Positions 41,081-49,809 of a DNA stretch of 64,000 nucleotides are shown piece after piece. Below the pieces are notes generated by a model, which saw only the letters and a program-made list of their open reading frames with translations, ran no database searches and was not told the origin of the DNA. The first letter of the stretch is position 1, and the number at the start of each line of letters is the position of its first letter. A program made the position numbers and the translations under genes. Origin of the DNA: RGIG7213 sp045544195 (GTDB taxonomy: Bacteria; Bacillota; Clostridia; Oscillospirales; CAG-272); assembly GCA_045544195.1 (NCBI GenBank), contig JAZPYO010000062.1:1-64000 (forward strand), read 5' to 3'.

Positions 41081-42871
41081 ATGGAAATAACAAAGGATAT
41101 AAAATATATCGGTGTGAACGATCATAACATCGACCTGTTTGAAGGGCAGTATGACGTTCCAAACGGAATCGCTTACAATTCGTATGTTATCATTGACGAC
41201 AAGATCGCCGTAATGGATACGGTGGATGCCGCTTTTTCTCATGAATGGCTCGACAACATACAGAACACTCTTAACGGAAAAAAGCCCGATTACCTCATAA
41301 TTCAGCATATGGAGCCCGACCACTCTGCAAATATTGCGATATTTAAAAAGACATACCCTGATACAACGGTGGTTTCATCTGCAAAGGCGTTTGCAATGAT
41401 GAAGAACTTTTTCGGAAATGATTTTGCCGATAACAGAATAGTTGTTTCAGAGGGAGATGTGCTGTCGCTCGGTAAGCACGTCCTTACATTCGTTACAGCT
41501 CCTATGGTTCACTGGCCTGAGGTAATAGTAACATATGACAGCTATGACAAGGTGCTTTTCTCGGCAGACGGCTTCGGTAAATTCGGCGCGCTTGACGTTG
41601 ATGAGCCGTGGGCTTGCGAGGCAAGACGATATTATATCGGTATAGTAGGAAAATACGGCGCGCAGGTACAGGCGCTTTTGAAAAAAGCATCAGGGCTTGA
41701 TATTGAGAAGATATGCCCCCTGCACGGCCCGGTATTGACGGAAGATCTCGGCTATTATATAAACCTGTATGATATCTGGTCAAGCTACAGAGCAGAGGAA
41801 GAGGGAATAGTTATAGCGTATACGTCCGTATACGGAAATACGAAAAAAGCCGTTTTGCGTCTGGCTGAAAAGCTCAGAGCGAAGGGCTGCCCGAAGGTAG
41901 TTGTAAACGATCTTGCAAGATGCGATATGGCAGAGGCGGTAGAGGATGCGTTCCGATACAGCAAGCTCGTTCTTGCGACGACCACATATAATGCGGATAT
42001 ATTCCCGTTTATGAGAGAGTTTATAGATCATCTGACGGAAAGAAGCTACCAGAACAGAACGGTCGCCTTTATTGAAAACGGCTCGTGGGCGCCGCTTGCC
42101 GCAAAGGTCATGAAGGGGATGCTGGAAAACAGCAAAAATATCACGTATGCCGAAAATACGGTAAAAATACTGTCTGCACTGAACGAGGACAGCTTAAAGC
42201 AGATAGACGCCCTTGCAGACGAGCTTTGCCGTGAATACGTTGCGCAAAACGGTGATATGGCGGATAAAAACGATCTTACAGCGCTTTTCAATATCGGATA
42301 CGGTCTTTACGTTGTTACCTGTAACGACGGTAAAAAGGATAACGGACTTATTGTCAATACCGTAACACAGGTGACGAGCGTTCCCAACAGAATAGCCGTT
42401 ACGATAAACAAGGACAATTATTCTCACCACGTTATAAAGCAAACGGGTAAAATGAATATAAACTGCCTTACCACCGAAGCGCCGTTCAAGGTGTTTGAGG
42501 TGTTCGGCTTTGCAAGTGGAAGAAACGTTGATAAATTTGCAGGCTGTGATGTGCTTCGCTCGGATAACGGTCTTGTTTTCCTGCCGAGATATATCAATTC
42601 GTTTATGTCGCTTAAGGTTGAGCAGTATATAGACCTTGATACACACGGTATGTTCATCTGCTCTGTGACAGAGGCGAGAGTTATATCCGACAAGGAAACG
42701 ATGACGTATTCATATTATCACGAAAACGTAAAGCCGAAGCCCGAAATTGAGGGCAAAAAGGGCTACGTCTGCAAAATATGCGGATACGTTTATTCAGGTG
42801 ATACCTTGCCCGAGGATTTTGTATGCCCCTTGTGTAAGCACGGAGCATCTGATTTTGAAGAAATAAAATAA
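41081..42871 (+). CDS. flavodiiron protein with flavin-reductase and rubredoxin domains
   Basis: 596 residues with four domains. 1-245: metallo-beta-lactamase-like diiron domain with HMEPDHSANI (H76-x-E78-x-D80-H81) and the later His/Asp ligands. 250-395: flavodoxin domain (IAYTSVYGNTKKAVLRLAEKL) binding FMN. 403-550: flavin reductase-like domain (FNIGYGLYVVTCNDGKKDNGLIVNTVTQVTSVPNRIAVTI). 555-596: rubredoxin (YVCKICGYVYSG ... FVCPLCKHG) with four iron-binding Cys. FDPs reduce O2 to water or NO to N2O in anaerobes; the fused modules would carry electrons to the diiron site. A rubredoxin gene follows. Confidence 0.95.
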   Translation: MEITKDIKYIGVNDHNIDLFEGQYDVPNGIAYNSYVIIDDKIAVMDTVDAAFSHEWLDNIQNTLNGKKPDYLIIQHMEPDHSANIAIFKKTYPDTTVVSSAKAFAMMKNFFGNDFADNRIVVSEGDVLSLGKHVLTFVTAPMVHWPEVIVTYDSYDKVLFSADGFGKFGALDVDEPWACEARRYYIGIVGKYGAQVQALLKKASGLDIEKICPLHGPVLTEDLGYYINLYDIWSSYRAEEEGIVIAYTSVYGNTKKAVLRLAEKLRAKGCPKVVVNDLARCDMAEAVEDAFRYSKLVLATTTYNADIFPFMREFIDHLTERSYQNRTVAFIENGSWAPLAAKVMKGMLENSKNITYAENTVKILSALNEDSLKQIDALADELCREYVAQNGDMADKNDLTALFNIGYGLYVVTCNDGKKDNGLIVNTVTQVTSVPNRIAVTINKDNYSHHVIKQTGKMNINCLTTEAPFKVFEVFGFASGRNVDKFAGCDVLRSDNGLVFLPRYINSFMSLKVEQYIDLDTHGMFICSVTEARVISDKETMTYSYYHENVKPKPEIEGKKGYVCKICGYVYSGDTLPEDFVCPLCKHGASDFEEIK

Positions 42872-42887
42872 AAGGAGAAAAAAAACT

Positions 42888-43046
42888 ATGAAAAAGTACG
42901 TATGTGACATTTGCGGCTGGGAGTACGATGAAGCAGAGGGATATCCCGACGGCGGTATTGCACCCGGAACAAAATTTGAGGATATTCCCGACGATTTTGA
43001 GTGCCCTATGTGCGGCGTAGGTAAGGACAGCTTCAGCGAAGCGTAA
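42888..43046 (+). CDS. rubredoxin
   Basis: 52 residues: MKKYVCDICGWEYDEAEGYP opens with CxxC, and FECPMCGVGKDSFSEA closes with the second CxxC, the four ligands of the single iron; DGGIAPGTKFEDIPDDF is the normal rubredoxin middle. AAGGAG precedes the ATG. It is 16 bases after the flavodiiron gene and would shuttle electrons to it or to other oxygen-defence enzymes. Short, but unambiguous. Confidence 0.96.
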   Translation: MKKYVCDICGWEYDEAEGYPDGGIAPGTKFEDIPDDFECPMCGVGKDSFSEA

Positions 43047-43061
43047 AATACCTAATGAAAA

Positions 43062-43114
43062 AAGCTCTGACAGACGGTGCAGATAACGCACTGTGTGTCA
43101 GAGCTTTACTTTTT
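43062..43114 (+). terminator. terminator after rubredoxin
   Basis: AAAGCTCTGACA and TGTCAGAGCTTT flank a second small stem; a T-rich tract follows. Confidence 0.85.
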
Positions 43115-43149
43115 ACTTTTGATATAAAGTTTGCGGAATATCTTTAAAG

Positions 43150-43215
43150 ATACGGCGTGTTAACGGGCATTCGCCTGCCCCCACGTCACCCGACGGGGCG
43201 TGAATATCACCGCTT
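43150..43215. other. two GC-rich hairpins in an intergenic gap
   Basis: GGGCA-TTCGCC-TGCCC followed by CACG-TCA-CCC-GACG-GGG-C-GTG. The stretch is much more GC-rich than the surrounding intergenic DNA and does not look coding on either strand. Function unknown; a small RNA or a fragment of a mobile element are possibilities. Confidence 0.3.
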
Positions 43216-43248
43216 TGCAGTGCCGTATGCAAAAAAATGCAAAAGAGG

Positions 43249-43277
43249 TTGAAAAACCGACAATATTGTGATAACAT
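43249..43277 (+). promoter_or_regulatory. promoter of the Thr/Pro-rich lipoprotein
   Basis: TTGAAA, 17 bases, TAACAT, about 31 bases before the ATG. Confidence 0.55.
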
Positions 43278-43308
43278 ATACGTAAATAACGTATAAAGGA
43301 GATATCTG

Positions 43309-44139
43309 ATGAATACTAAAAGCATACTTTCCGTAATTTTAGCATCGCTTATTCTTGCATCAACGCTTGTATCTTGTGCAGATACGGAAAACTCTGAAAC
43401 AACGGCAGGCAATACGCAGGATATAGCATTGCAAACCGCGGTCGAAACGGACAAAGCAACGAACGCTGCGACAGATGCTGTAACGGACTCACAGACAACA
43501 TCTGCACCCGAAACGGACAAGATGACCGATGCACCTGAAACGAACGCTCCCGTTGAGGATACAGAAGCACCCGAAACGAAAGCACCCGAAACAGATCCCC
43601 CTGCAACGAAAGCGCCCGAAACGCAAGCCCCTGCAGATACACAACCGATAGCAGACCCCGAACGATTTCCTGACGACTGGGGAGACTCATACGAGAAAAA
43701 TGCCATAAGAACAGATTACAAATACATTGTTTGGACAAAAACAAGACATTTGGTAGAAGTTCCTGAATCAATTGGCAAAAATTGGGTTGTTGAAATAGTA
43801 GATGCAAACAATGAGCAGATGTTTATCTCAGACGGCTCTTTAAGAGAAGGCACGTGTGTATTTTATGCCCTTGTAAACGGAGTTTTTTATAAGCTCAGCG
43901 AGGAAAAGGTAGTTAAAGTTACTATTAATAGTAAAAAATTTGCATGGCTCGAAGAAGACGGTACTGTATATTCAATAAATGTAAGAAGCAAATGGTTTAA
44001 CGAGGTATACGTTGAGGCAAGCGGTGCAGCGGGTATTGGTTTTCGCAATAACGAGTTAATTGTAGTTAACCAAGATGCTGAGATGATTGAAAAAAATCGA
44101 GAAGATATTTTGAGGGATGTAAAAAAGGTATCAGATTAA
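43309..44139 (+). CDS. lipoprotein with ETxAP-repeat linker, unknown function
   Basis: 276 residues. Lipobox LVSC near residue 23; a long linker (25-115) rich in Glu-Thr-Ala-Pro with repeated APETxAPET-type units; then a domain of about 160 residues (DYKYIVWTKTRHLVEVPESIGKNWVVEIVDANNEQMF ... VYVEASGAAGIGFRNNELIVVN) with alternating strands. No known family recognised. AAGGAG site; stand-alone gene between terminators. Confidence 0.7.
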   Translation: MNTKSILSVILASLILASTLVSCADTENSETTAGNTQDIALQTAVETDKATNAATDAVTDSQTTSAPETDKMTDAPETNAPVEDTEAPETKAPETDPPATKAPETQAPADTQPIADPERFPDDWGDSYEKNAIRTDYKYIVWTKTRHLVEVPESIGKNWVVEIVDANNEQMFISDGSLREGTCVFYALVNGVFYKLSEEKVVKVTINSKKFAWLEEDGTVYSINVRSKWFNEVYVEASGAAGIGFRNNELIVVNQDAEMIEKNREDILRDVKKVSD

Positions 44140-44178
44140 AAGAAGATAAGCAGAAAAATACGCTTTTAATATCGGCAA

Positions 44179-44225
44179 AAGGAGCAAGAACGGAAGACGA
44201 TCTCTGTTCTTGCTCCTGCTTTTTA
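44179..44225. terminator. terminator between convergent genes
   Basis: GGAGCAAGAACGG... pairs with ...TGTTCTTGCTCC, followed by TGCTTTTT on the plus strand. Confidence 0.85.
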
Positions 44226-44237
44226 TTCCGTCGGTAC

Positions 44238-44861
44238 TTATTCCGCGCCGAAACGGGAGCCTGTAATGCTGACCGTTGCCCGATCGCCCGTCAGCTCCGT
44301 GACGGCTTTTTTTATTTGCTCGTAAATGTCGTGCGTTGCCGCGCAGCTCATCGTCACATTTGATGAAAAATCGGTCTTATCCGCTCTGTATTTATACGAT
44401 TGCAGGGCGTATCTTATCCTGTCGTGATCCTTGAATGAGCAGGTTATATCAAACTCCGTCAGCTCCTTCATTACGGAAATTCCCGATGAAGCTATCGCAT
44501 CTGACGCTGCCTTTGTGTACGCCCGTGTAAGACCGCCCGTGCCGAGCAGTATTCCGCCGAAGTATCGTGTAACGACGATTACCGCATCGGTAATTCCGCT
44601 TTTTTTCATGACCTCAAGCACCATTGAGCCTGCCGTGCCCTTCGGCTCGCCGTCCTCTGTGAAGCGTATAGTGTTGTTTTCCCTTACGATATACGCATAC
44701 ACATTATGGCGTGCGTCGGAATGCTTCTTTTTGATCTGTGAAATAAAATCAAGCGCATCCTGCTCCGTTTCAACAGGCATAGCGTACCCGATGAATTCAG
44801 AACGCTTTTCGGTAAAGGATGCTTCGCCGTAATCGCTTAGTGTTGTGTATTCCTTGTTCAT
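44238..44861 (-). CDS. YigZ / IMPACT-family protein
   Basis: 207 residues: N-terminal UPF0029 (Impact) domain with EKRSEFIGYAMPVETEQDALDFISQIKKKHSDARHNVYAYIV and FTEDGEPKGTAGSMVLEVMKKSGITDAVIVVTRYFGGILLGTGGLTRAY, then a ferredoxin-like C-terminal domain (about 140-205). The family is widespread; the eukaryotic member modulates Gcn2, but the bacterial function is unresolved. Its ATG overlaps the HflX stop by one base, so the two are translationally coupled. Confidence 0.9.
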   Translation of the reverse strand: MNKEYTTLSDYGEASFTEKRSEFIGYAMPVETEQDALDFISQIKKKHSDARHNVYAYIVRENNTIRFTEDGEPKGTAGSMVLEVMKKSGITDAVIVVTRYFGGILLGTGGLTRAYTKAASDAIASSGISVMKELTEFDITCSFKDHDRIRYALQSYKYRADKTDFSSNVTMSCAATHDIYEQIKKAVTELTGDRATVSITGSRFGAE

Positions 44862-46135
44862 TATTTTCCCAATGACTTCATAATGAAGCCCTTCGCTTTT
44901 TTATCCGTTACTGCTGTTATAACTGTGTGCGTGTCGGTGTATTCGCATTCCAGGACGTTTGCGTTTGCGTAAAGATAGCTCACAAGATCGCCCCTATGCG
45001 ACGGTATTTCAAACGTTTCCTTTGTTTTACCCTTTGATACGGCGTTTTCCAGCGCGTTGAGCAGGCTGTCCATTCCTTCGCCCGTTTTTGCGCTGATCTT
45101 TACAAAATCGCTTCCGAACGGTGCGCACGGACGGAATTCCTCGCAAGCGCAGTCGATCTTGTTGAATACGTATATCGTCGGCTTTGCCCCTGCATCAAGA
45201 TCGCCCAAAAGCTCCTGCGTTACGGCAAGCTGGTTTTTATATTCGGGGTCGGATGCGTCGACGACGAGAAGTATTCCGTCGCAAAATGCCACCTCATCAA
45301 GCGTCGATCTGAACGCCTTTACAAGATGTGTGGGGAGATTTCTTATAAAGCCTACCGTGTCCGTAAGCAGTATTTCCTCGCCCGACGGCAAGGAATATTT
45401 TCTCGTTGTGGGGTCAAGCGTTGCGAAGAGCTTGTTTTCTGCAAGTATTCCCGCGTTTGTCAACGCATTCAGAAGCGTTGATTTGCCTGCGTTAGTATAG
45501 CCTGCTATCGCTAACTTGAAAATGCCCGATCTGTCACGCTGGGCGCGCATCGTTCCTCTGTTTTTACGCAATTCCTCCGCCTGCGCTTCAAGCGCCGCTA
45601 TGCGATGCTTCAAATGGCGCTTGTCTGATTCCAGCTTTGATTCACCGGGGCCTCTCGTGCCTATACCGCCGCCAAGACGGGAAAGCTCTGTTCCTTTGCC
45701 CGAAAGACGCGGAATGGTGTATTTGAGCTGCGCCAGCTCTACCTGCAGCTTACCCTCGCCGCTTACTGCGTGCAGCGCGAAAATGTCAAGTATGAGCATC
45801 GTGCGGTCGATAACACGCACGTTATCCAGCTCTTTTTCAAGGTTTCTTATCTGCGACGGAGAAAGCTCTGTGTCGAATACGACAAGCGGTATTTCGTTAT
45901 TTTCGCAGATCTCCTTTAATTCCTCGACCTTGCCCTCGCCAATACAGGTGCGGACGTCGGGCGCTTCTCTTGACTGAGTCATAATTCCGAACACCTCGCC
46001 GCCCGCAGTCTTTAAAAGCTGCTCAAGCTCTGCAAGGCTTGTGTTGCTTTCGTTTTCATCCTCGCCCTTAAGCAGTACGGATACAAGCACCGCCTTTGGC
46101 GATTGCTGTTGCTTGAAAATATTTTCCTGTGACAT
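44861..46135 (-). CDS. hflX: ribosome-associated GTPase HflX
   Basis: 424 residues. N-terminal HflX domain (about 30-190: AGGEVFGIMTQSREAPDVRTCIGEGKVEELKEICENNEIPLVVFDTELSPSQIRNLEKEL, RTMLILDIFALHAVSGEGKLQVELAQLKY, GPGESKLESDKR), then the GTPase domain: G1 GYTNAGKST, G3 DTVGFI, G4 NKID, G5 ISAKTGEG. HflX splits or rescues stalled ribosomes under stress. GGAGG site. Operon with yigZ. Confidence 0.96.
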   Translation of the reverse strand: MSQENIFKQQQSPKAVLVSVLLKGEDENESNTSLAELEQLLKTAGGEVFGIMTQSREAPDVRTCIGEGKVEELKEICENNEIPLVVFDTELSPSQIRNLEKELDNVRVIDRTMLILDIFALHAVSGEGKLQVELAQLKYTIPRLSGKGTELSRLGGGIGTRGPGESKLESDKRHLKHRIAALEAQAEELRKNRGTMRAQRDRSGIFKLAIAGYTNAGKSTLLNALTNAGILAENKLFATLDPTTRKYSLPSGEEILLTDTVGFIRNLPTHLVKAFRSTLDEVAFCDGILLVVDASDPEYKNQLAVTQELLGDLDAGAKPTIYVFNKIDCACEEFRPCAPFGSDFVKISAKTGEGMDSLLNALENAVSKGKTKETFEIPSHRGDLVSYLYANANVLECEYTDTHTVITAVTDKKAKGFIMKSLGK

Positions 46136-46144
46136 ATTCCTCCA

Positions 46145-46188
46145 AAAAACACAAAAGGACAGATAGGGTATAGCGCCCCGCTCTGTCC
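46145..46188 (-). terminator. rpmE terminator
   Basis: Minus strand GGACAGA ... TCTGTCC stem followed by TTTTGTGTTTTTT, just after the L31 stop. Confidence 0.85.
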
Positions 46189-46209
46189 ATTCAGTGACTT
46201 GATTACGCC

Positions 46210-46416
46210 TTATTTGCTTGCGTTGCTCAAACGCTTCTTGAATTTATCTACACGGCCGCCCGCATCGACAAACTTCTGCTTGCCGGTGAAAAAGGGATGG
46301 CACTTGGAACAAATTTCAACACGAAGATCGTCCTTTGTGGATCTGGTTACGACTGTTTCGCCGCAGGCGCATTTGATTGTTACTTCCTTATAATCAGGAT
46401 GTATTCCTTCCTTCAT
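46210..46416 (-). CDS. rpmE: 50S ribosomal protein L31 (zinc-binding type)
   Basis: 68 residues: MKEGIHPDYKEVTIKCACGE, then VEICSKCHPFFTGKQKFVDAGGRVDKFKKR. The C-x-C and C-x-x-C pairs mark the zinc-containing form. The ATG at 46416 follows GAGGG by 8 bases and gives the family N terminus; an in-frame GTG three codons earlier is less likely. Confidence 0.96.
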   Translation of the reverse strand: MKEGIHPDYKEVTIKCACGETVVTRSTKDDLRVEICSKCHPFFTGKQKFVDAGGRVDKFKKRLSNASK

Positions 46417-46457
46417 TGTATTCACCCTCTCTATGTTGGTATAATCTCACGAAGCGT

Positions 46458-46486
46458 ATTATATCACAAGAAAATCAACTTTGCAA
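46458..46486 (-). promoter_or_regulatory. rpmE promoter
   Basis: Minus strand TTGCAA, 17 bases, TATAAT, about 40 bases before the start. Confidence 0.7.
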
Positions 46487-46591
46487 GGGTTTTCAAAAAT
46501 TATTTTTCAACAAATGTAAAAAAAATATGAACTGAGATCCTTCAAACAGTCCGTTTTCGTGAATATAATTGAGGATATTTTATTTTAATAC

Positions 46592-46620
46592 TTGCATTTT
46601 TGAGTATAATATGGTATTAT
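46592..46620 (+). promoter_or_regulatory. promoter of the phoH-mutS2 cluster
   Basis: TTGCAT, 17 bases, TATTAT, 33 bases before the phoH start; a TATAAT also lies inside the spacer. Confidence 0.5.
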
Positions 46621-46652
46621 AAATCAGTATACGATCGTTGGTAGGGTAAAAT

Positions 46653-47678
46653 ATGCATCAAAAAATAATTTTAACTGATACTGTCGAGCAGACAGCCAAA
46701 ATATTCGGCGTGTGCGATGCGCACGCCTGCCGTATCGAAACGTGCTTTAACGTGCGTATTCAGAATCTCGATACGGACAAAACGTGCGGAAACGCCATTG
46801 TCATAAGCGGTGATGAGGACAGCGTACAGCGCGCGTATTTCGTAATTGAATATCTTTTACGCGTGGCAAAGCTGAATGACGATATAACAGAGCAGAACGT
46901 CGATTATGCTATCAGTATGACATCGGACGGTAAGGAGCAGGAGCTATGCTCGCTTGACGATGACTGTATCTGTATAACGACACGCGGCAAGCCCATAAAG
47001 GCAAAGACAGTAGGGCAGAAAAAATACGTTGATGCCATAAAAAGCAATACGGTCGTAATGGGCGTAGGCCCTGCGGGAACAGGAAAAACGTTTCTTGCCG
47101 TTGCAATGGCAACGAAGGCGTTGAGGGCTAAGGAGATAAACAGGATAATTCTTACACGCCCTGCCGTTGAGGCAGGTGAAAAGCTCGGCTTTTTGCCCGG
47201 AGATCTGCAAAATAAAATAGACCCGTATCTCCGCCCTTTATACGATGCAATGTTTGAAATGCTCGGCCCTGAGGCATATAACAAATATCTGGAAAAGGGA
47301 ACGATCGAAATAGCTCCGCTTGCATATATGCGCGGACGTACGCTTGACGATTCGTTTATAATTCTTGACGAGGCGCAGAATACGACACCCGAGCAGATGA
47401 AGATGTTTCTCACGCGTCTTGGCTTCAATTCAAAGGCTGTGGTCACGGGTGATATAACGCAGACAGACCTGCCGAACGGCGCAAGAAGCGGACTTAAGGA
47501 AGCAATAAAAATATTGGACGGTGTTGAGGATATTGCTATCCACAGGTTTACCGAAAAGGATGTTGTGCGTCACAAGCTGGTGCAAAGAATAATACTTGCT
47601 TATGAAAAATACGAGCGCTCAAAGCCTGAGGCGAAAAGCGTAAGCAAATACAAAAGAGTGAAGAAAGACGAAAAATGA
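46653..47678 (+). CDS. phoH: PhoH-family ATPase
   Basis: 341 residues. N-terminal KH-like segment (about 1-110), then the PhoH P-loop ATPase: GVGPAGTGKTFLAVAMATKAL (Walker A), RIILTRPAVEAGEKLGFLPGDLQNKIDPYLRPLYDAM, DSFIILDEAQNTTPEQMKMFLTRLG (Walker B), VVTGDITQTDLP. PhoH/PhoL-type proteins are thought to act as RNA-linked ATPases with YbeY in rRNA maturation. First gene of the cluster; overlaps ybeY by 4 bases. Confidence 0.94.
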   Translation: MHQKIILTDTVEQTAKIFGVCDAHACRIETCFNVRIQNLDTDKTCGNAIVISGDEDSVQRAYFVIEYLLRVAKLNDDITEQNVDYAISMTSDGKEQELCSLDDDCICITTRGKPIKAKTVGQKKYVDAIKSNTVVMGVGPAGTGKTFLAVAMATKALRAKEINRIILTRPAVEAGEKLGFLPGDLQNKIDPYLRPLYDAMFEMLGPEAYNKYLEKGTIEIAPLAYMRGRTLDDSFIILDEAQNTTPEQMKMFLTRLGFNSKAVVTGDITQTDLPNGARSGLKEAIKILDGVEDIAIHRFTEKDVVRHKLVQRIILAYEKYERSKPEAKSVSKYKRVKKDEK

Positions 47679-48142
47679 AAGAACGTATAGCTATATCAAA
47701 CAGGCAGAACAGACTGCCTCTTACCGACAGAATAAAGCAGTATATCAAGCTCGCCGTATGCGAAACGCTGAAATATGAGAAAATTGATTTTCCGTGTGAT
47801 ATTTCCGTTTCGATAGTGGGCAAAGAGGAGATACGAGCCCTTAATGCCGCCCACAGAAAGATCGACAAGGAAACGGATGTTTTATCCTTCCCGATGTATG
47901 AGCGTGTGGACAGTACATTCGTTCCGAACAGCAGAACGCTTCTCGGCGACATAGTTATATGTGCCGATATTGCTGCAAGTCAGGCGCGTGAGCTTGAGCA
48001 TTCCGTGCCCGAGGAAATAGCGTTTTTATGTATACATTCAACCTTGCATCTTCTCGGCTACGACCACGTAACGAGCGTTGAGGATGAAGAGGATATGTGC
48101 AAAAGACAGAGAGATATCAAAGAAAGAATGGGGATCAAATGA
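47675..48142 (+). CDS. ybeY: endoribonuclease YbeY
   Basis: 155 residues. The zinc-binding signature HSTLHLLGYDH (H-x3-H-x5-H) is near residue 120, preceded by TDVLSFPMYE and LLGDIVICADIAASQA. YbeY processes the 3' end of 16S rRNA and takes part in ribosome quality control. Starts inside the phoH stop (ATGA) and ends inside the era start (ATGA), a tightly coupled trio. Confidence 0.96.
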   Translation: MKERIAISNRQNRLPLTDRIKQYIKLAVCETLKYEKIDFPCDISVSIVGKEEIRALNAAHRKIDKETDVLSFPMYERVDSTFVPNSRTLLGDIVICADIAASQARELEHSVPEEIAFLCIHSTLHLLGYDHVTSVEDEEDMCKRQRDIKERMGIK

Positions 48143-49026
48143 AGAGATCTGGATTTATTACGATAATAGGAAAGCCGAACGTAGGAAAGTCAACGCTTCT
48201 GAATACGATTCTCGGCGAAAAAATAGCAATAGTATCAAGCAAGCCGCAAACTACAAGAACGAGAATAATGGGTATTCTTACAAAGGATGAGACCCAGTTT
48301 GTATTTCTCGATACACCGGGCGTTCATAAGGCAAAAACACGTCTTGGCGATATAATGGTCAAAAATGCGGTAGGCTCTATAACAGGCTCAAACTGCGTCA
48401 TTTTTATGACAGAAGCAGGCAGAACACCCGACAAGACCGAGCTTATGCTTATAGAAAAATTCAAAAAGCAGAGAGTTCCGACGCTGCTCGTCATCAACAA
48501 GGTGGACAGCGTTGATAAGGAAAAGGTAGGTCAGACGATAATCAGCTATTCGCCTTTGATGAATTTTGAGGATGTTATTCCGATATCTGCCCTGAAATCT
48601 GACGGCGTTGACATAGTTTTGAAGGCGGCAGAAAGGTTTATGACAGAGGAGCGTTGGTTCTTCCCTGACGATATGATAACCGATCAGCCCGAAAGACAGA
48701 TAGCTGCGGAGATCATAAGAGAAAAGATACTGCGCACCCTCGATAAAGAAATACCTCACGGCACGGCAGTTGTCATAGAGGAATTCAAGGAAAGCAATTC
48801 TATGATAAAAATACGCGCCGAGATATTCTGCGAGAAGGCATCTCACAAGGGCATAATAATCGGTAAGAACGGTGCATCGCTGAAGCGTATAGGAACATAC
48901 GCCCGCGAGGATATGGAGCAGTTTTTCGGTGTTCAGGTATTCGTTGACCTCTGGGTAAAGGTGAAGGAGAATTGGCGTGACAGCGTGGCTGCCGCAAGAA
49001 ACTTCGGCTTCAATGATGACAATTAA
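48139..49026 (+). CDS. era: GTPase Era
   Basis: 295 residues. G1 IGKPNVGKSTLLN, G2 TTRTRIMG, G3 DTPGVHK, G4 NKVD, and the C-terminal KH domain with the GXXG loop in KGIIIGKNGASLKRIG. Era binds the 3' end of 16S rRNA and helps assemble the 30S subunit, functionally adjacent to YbeY. The start at 48139 overlaps the ybeY stop; longer in-frame starts would run inside ybeY. Confidence 0.97.
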   Translation: MKRSGFITIIGKPNVGKSTLLNTILGEKIAIVSSKPQTTRTRIMGILTKDETQFVFLDTPGVHKAKTRLGDIMVKNAVGSITGSNCVIFMTEAGRTPDKTELMLIEKFKKQRVPTLLVINKVDSVDKEKVGQTIISYSPLMNFEDVIPISALKSDGVDIVLKAAERFMTEERWFFPDDMITDQPERQIAAEIIREKILRTLDKEIPHGTAVVIEEFKESNSMIKIRAEIFCEKASHKGIIIGKNGASLKRIGTYAREDMEQFFGVQVFVDLWVKVKENWRDSVAAARNFGFNDDN

Positions 49027-49029
49027 GCT

Positions 49030-49806
49030 ATGATAATTACTTTTTCCGGTGTTGTTATCCGCAGTACGAATTGCGGGGAATCCGATAAGATAATAACCGT
49101 TCTTACAGACGAATACGGAAAGATGACCGTGCTTGTAAAGGGCGCAAGAAAGGCAAAAAGCCGTTTTTCTGCATCAACGGGGCTTTTTTCGTATGCTGAA
49201 TTTACCGTCAGCAAGACGGACAAATATACATATCTGCGTGAGACCGATCTTAAGGAGAGCTTTTTTGATATAAGGCGCGATCTTGCGTCGGTTGCTCTTG
49301 CAGGATATATGTGTCAGGTGTGCGACGATGCTGCAACGGAGGATGACAGCGGTGAGATGCTGTCATTGCTTCTGAACGCTCTTTACGTATTGAACAAGGC
49401 AGATAAGAGCGTATCGCATGTCAAGGCGGTGTTTGAAATGCGAATGGCGTGCATATGCGGATTTATGCCCGATACGGAGGGATGCTCTGTCTGCGATCAC
49501 ACGCTTGACGGAGAAGCGTATCTTGATGTTATGAACGGCGCATTTATATGCAGTAGCTGTAAATCGCATCTCAACGACGGACGGACATCGGAAAGCCCGG
49601 AGGCATACATAATTTGTTACGTGCCGCGCGGTACTGCTGCGGCTATAAGATACATAGTGCAGTCAGAGCCAAAGCGGATATTTTCGTTTTCTCTTAAGGG
49701 GCAGGATATGGCGTGCCTTGAGCAGACATGCGAAAAGTATCTTCTGCATCATCTTGAAAGAGGCTTTGATGCGCTCGATTTTTACAAAACAGTAAAGGAG
49801 GAATAG
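49030..49806 (+). CDS. recO: DNA repair protein RecO
   Basis: 258 residues. N-terminal OB fold (FSGVVIRSTNCGESDKIITVLTDEYGKMTVLVKGARKAKSRF), a helical domain, and a zinc site of four Cys (CGFMPDTEGCSVCDH ... CSSCKSHL; the first Cys pair lies at CICG). RecO loads RecA onto SSB-coated DNA and anneals strands. It starts 4 bases after era without a clear ribosome site, suggesting translational coupling. Its TAG stop is directly followed, in the same frame, by mutS2 coding sequence. Confidence 0.94.
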   Translation: MIITFSGVVIRSTNCGESDKIITVLTDEYGKMTVLVKGARKAKSRFSASTGLFSYAEFTVSKTDKYTYLRETDLKESFFDIRRDLASVALAGYMCQVCDDAATEDDSGEMLSLLLNALYVLNKADKSVSHVKAVFEMRMACICGFMPDTEGCSVCDHTLDGEAYLDVMNGAFICSSCKSHLNDGRTSESPEAYIICYVPRGTAAAIRYIVQSEPKRIFSFSLKGQDMACLEQTCEKYLLHHLERGFDALDFYKTVKEE

Positions 49807-49809
49807 CTT

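Noticed and set aside
43113..43706. Minus-strand open frame of 197 codons rich in Ser/Val/Ala
   Set aside because: It mirrors the repetitive ETxAP linker of the lipoprotein at 43309-44139, which has a promoter, ribosome site and signal peptide.
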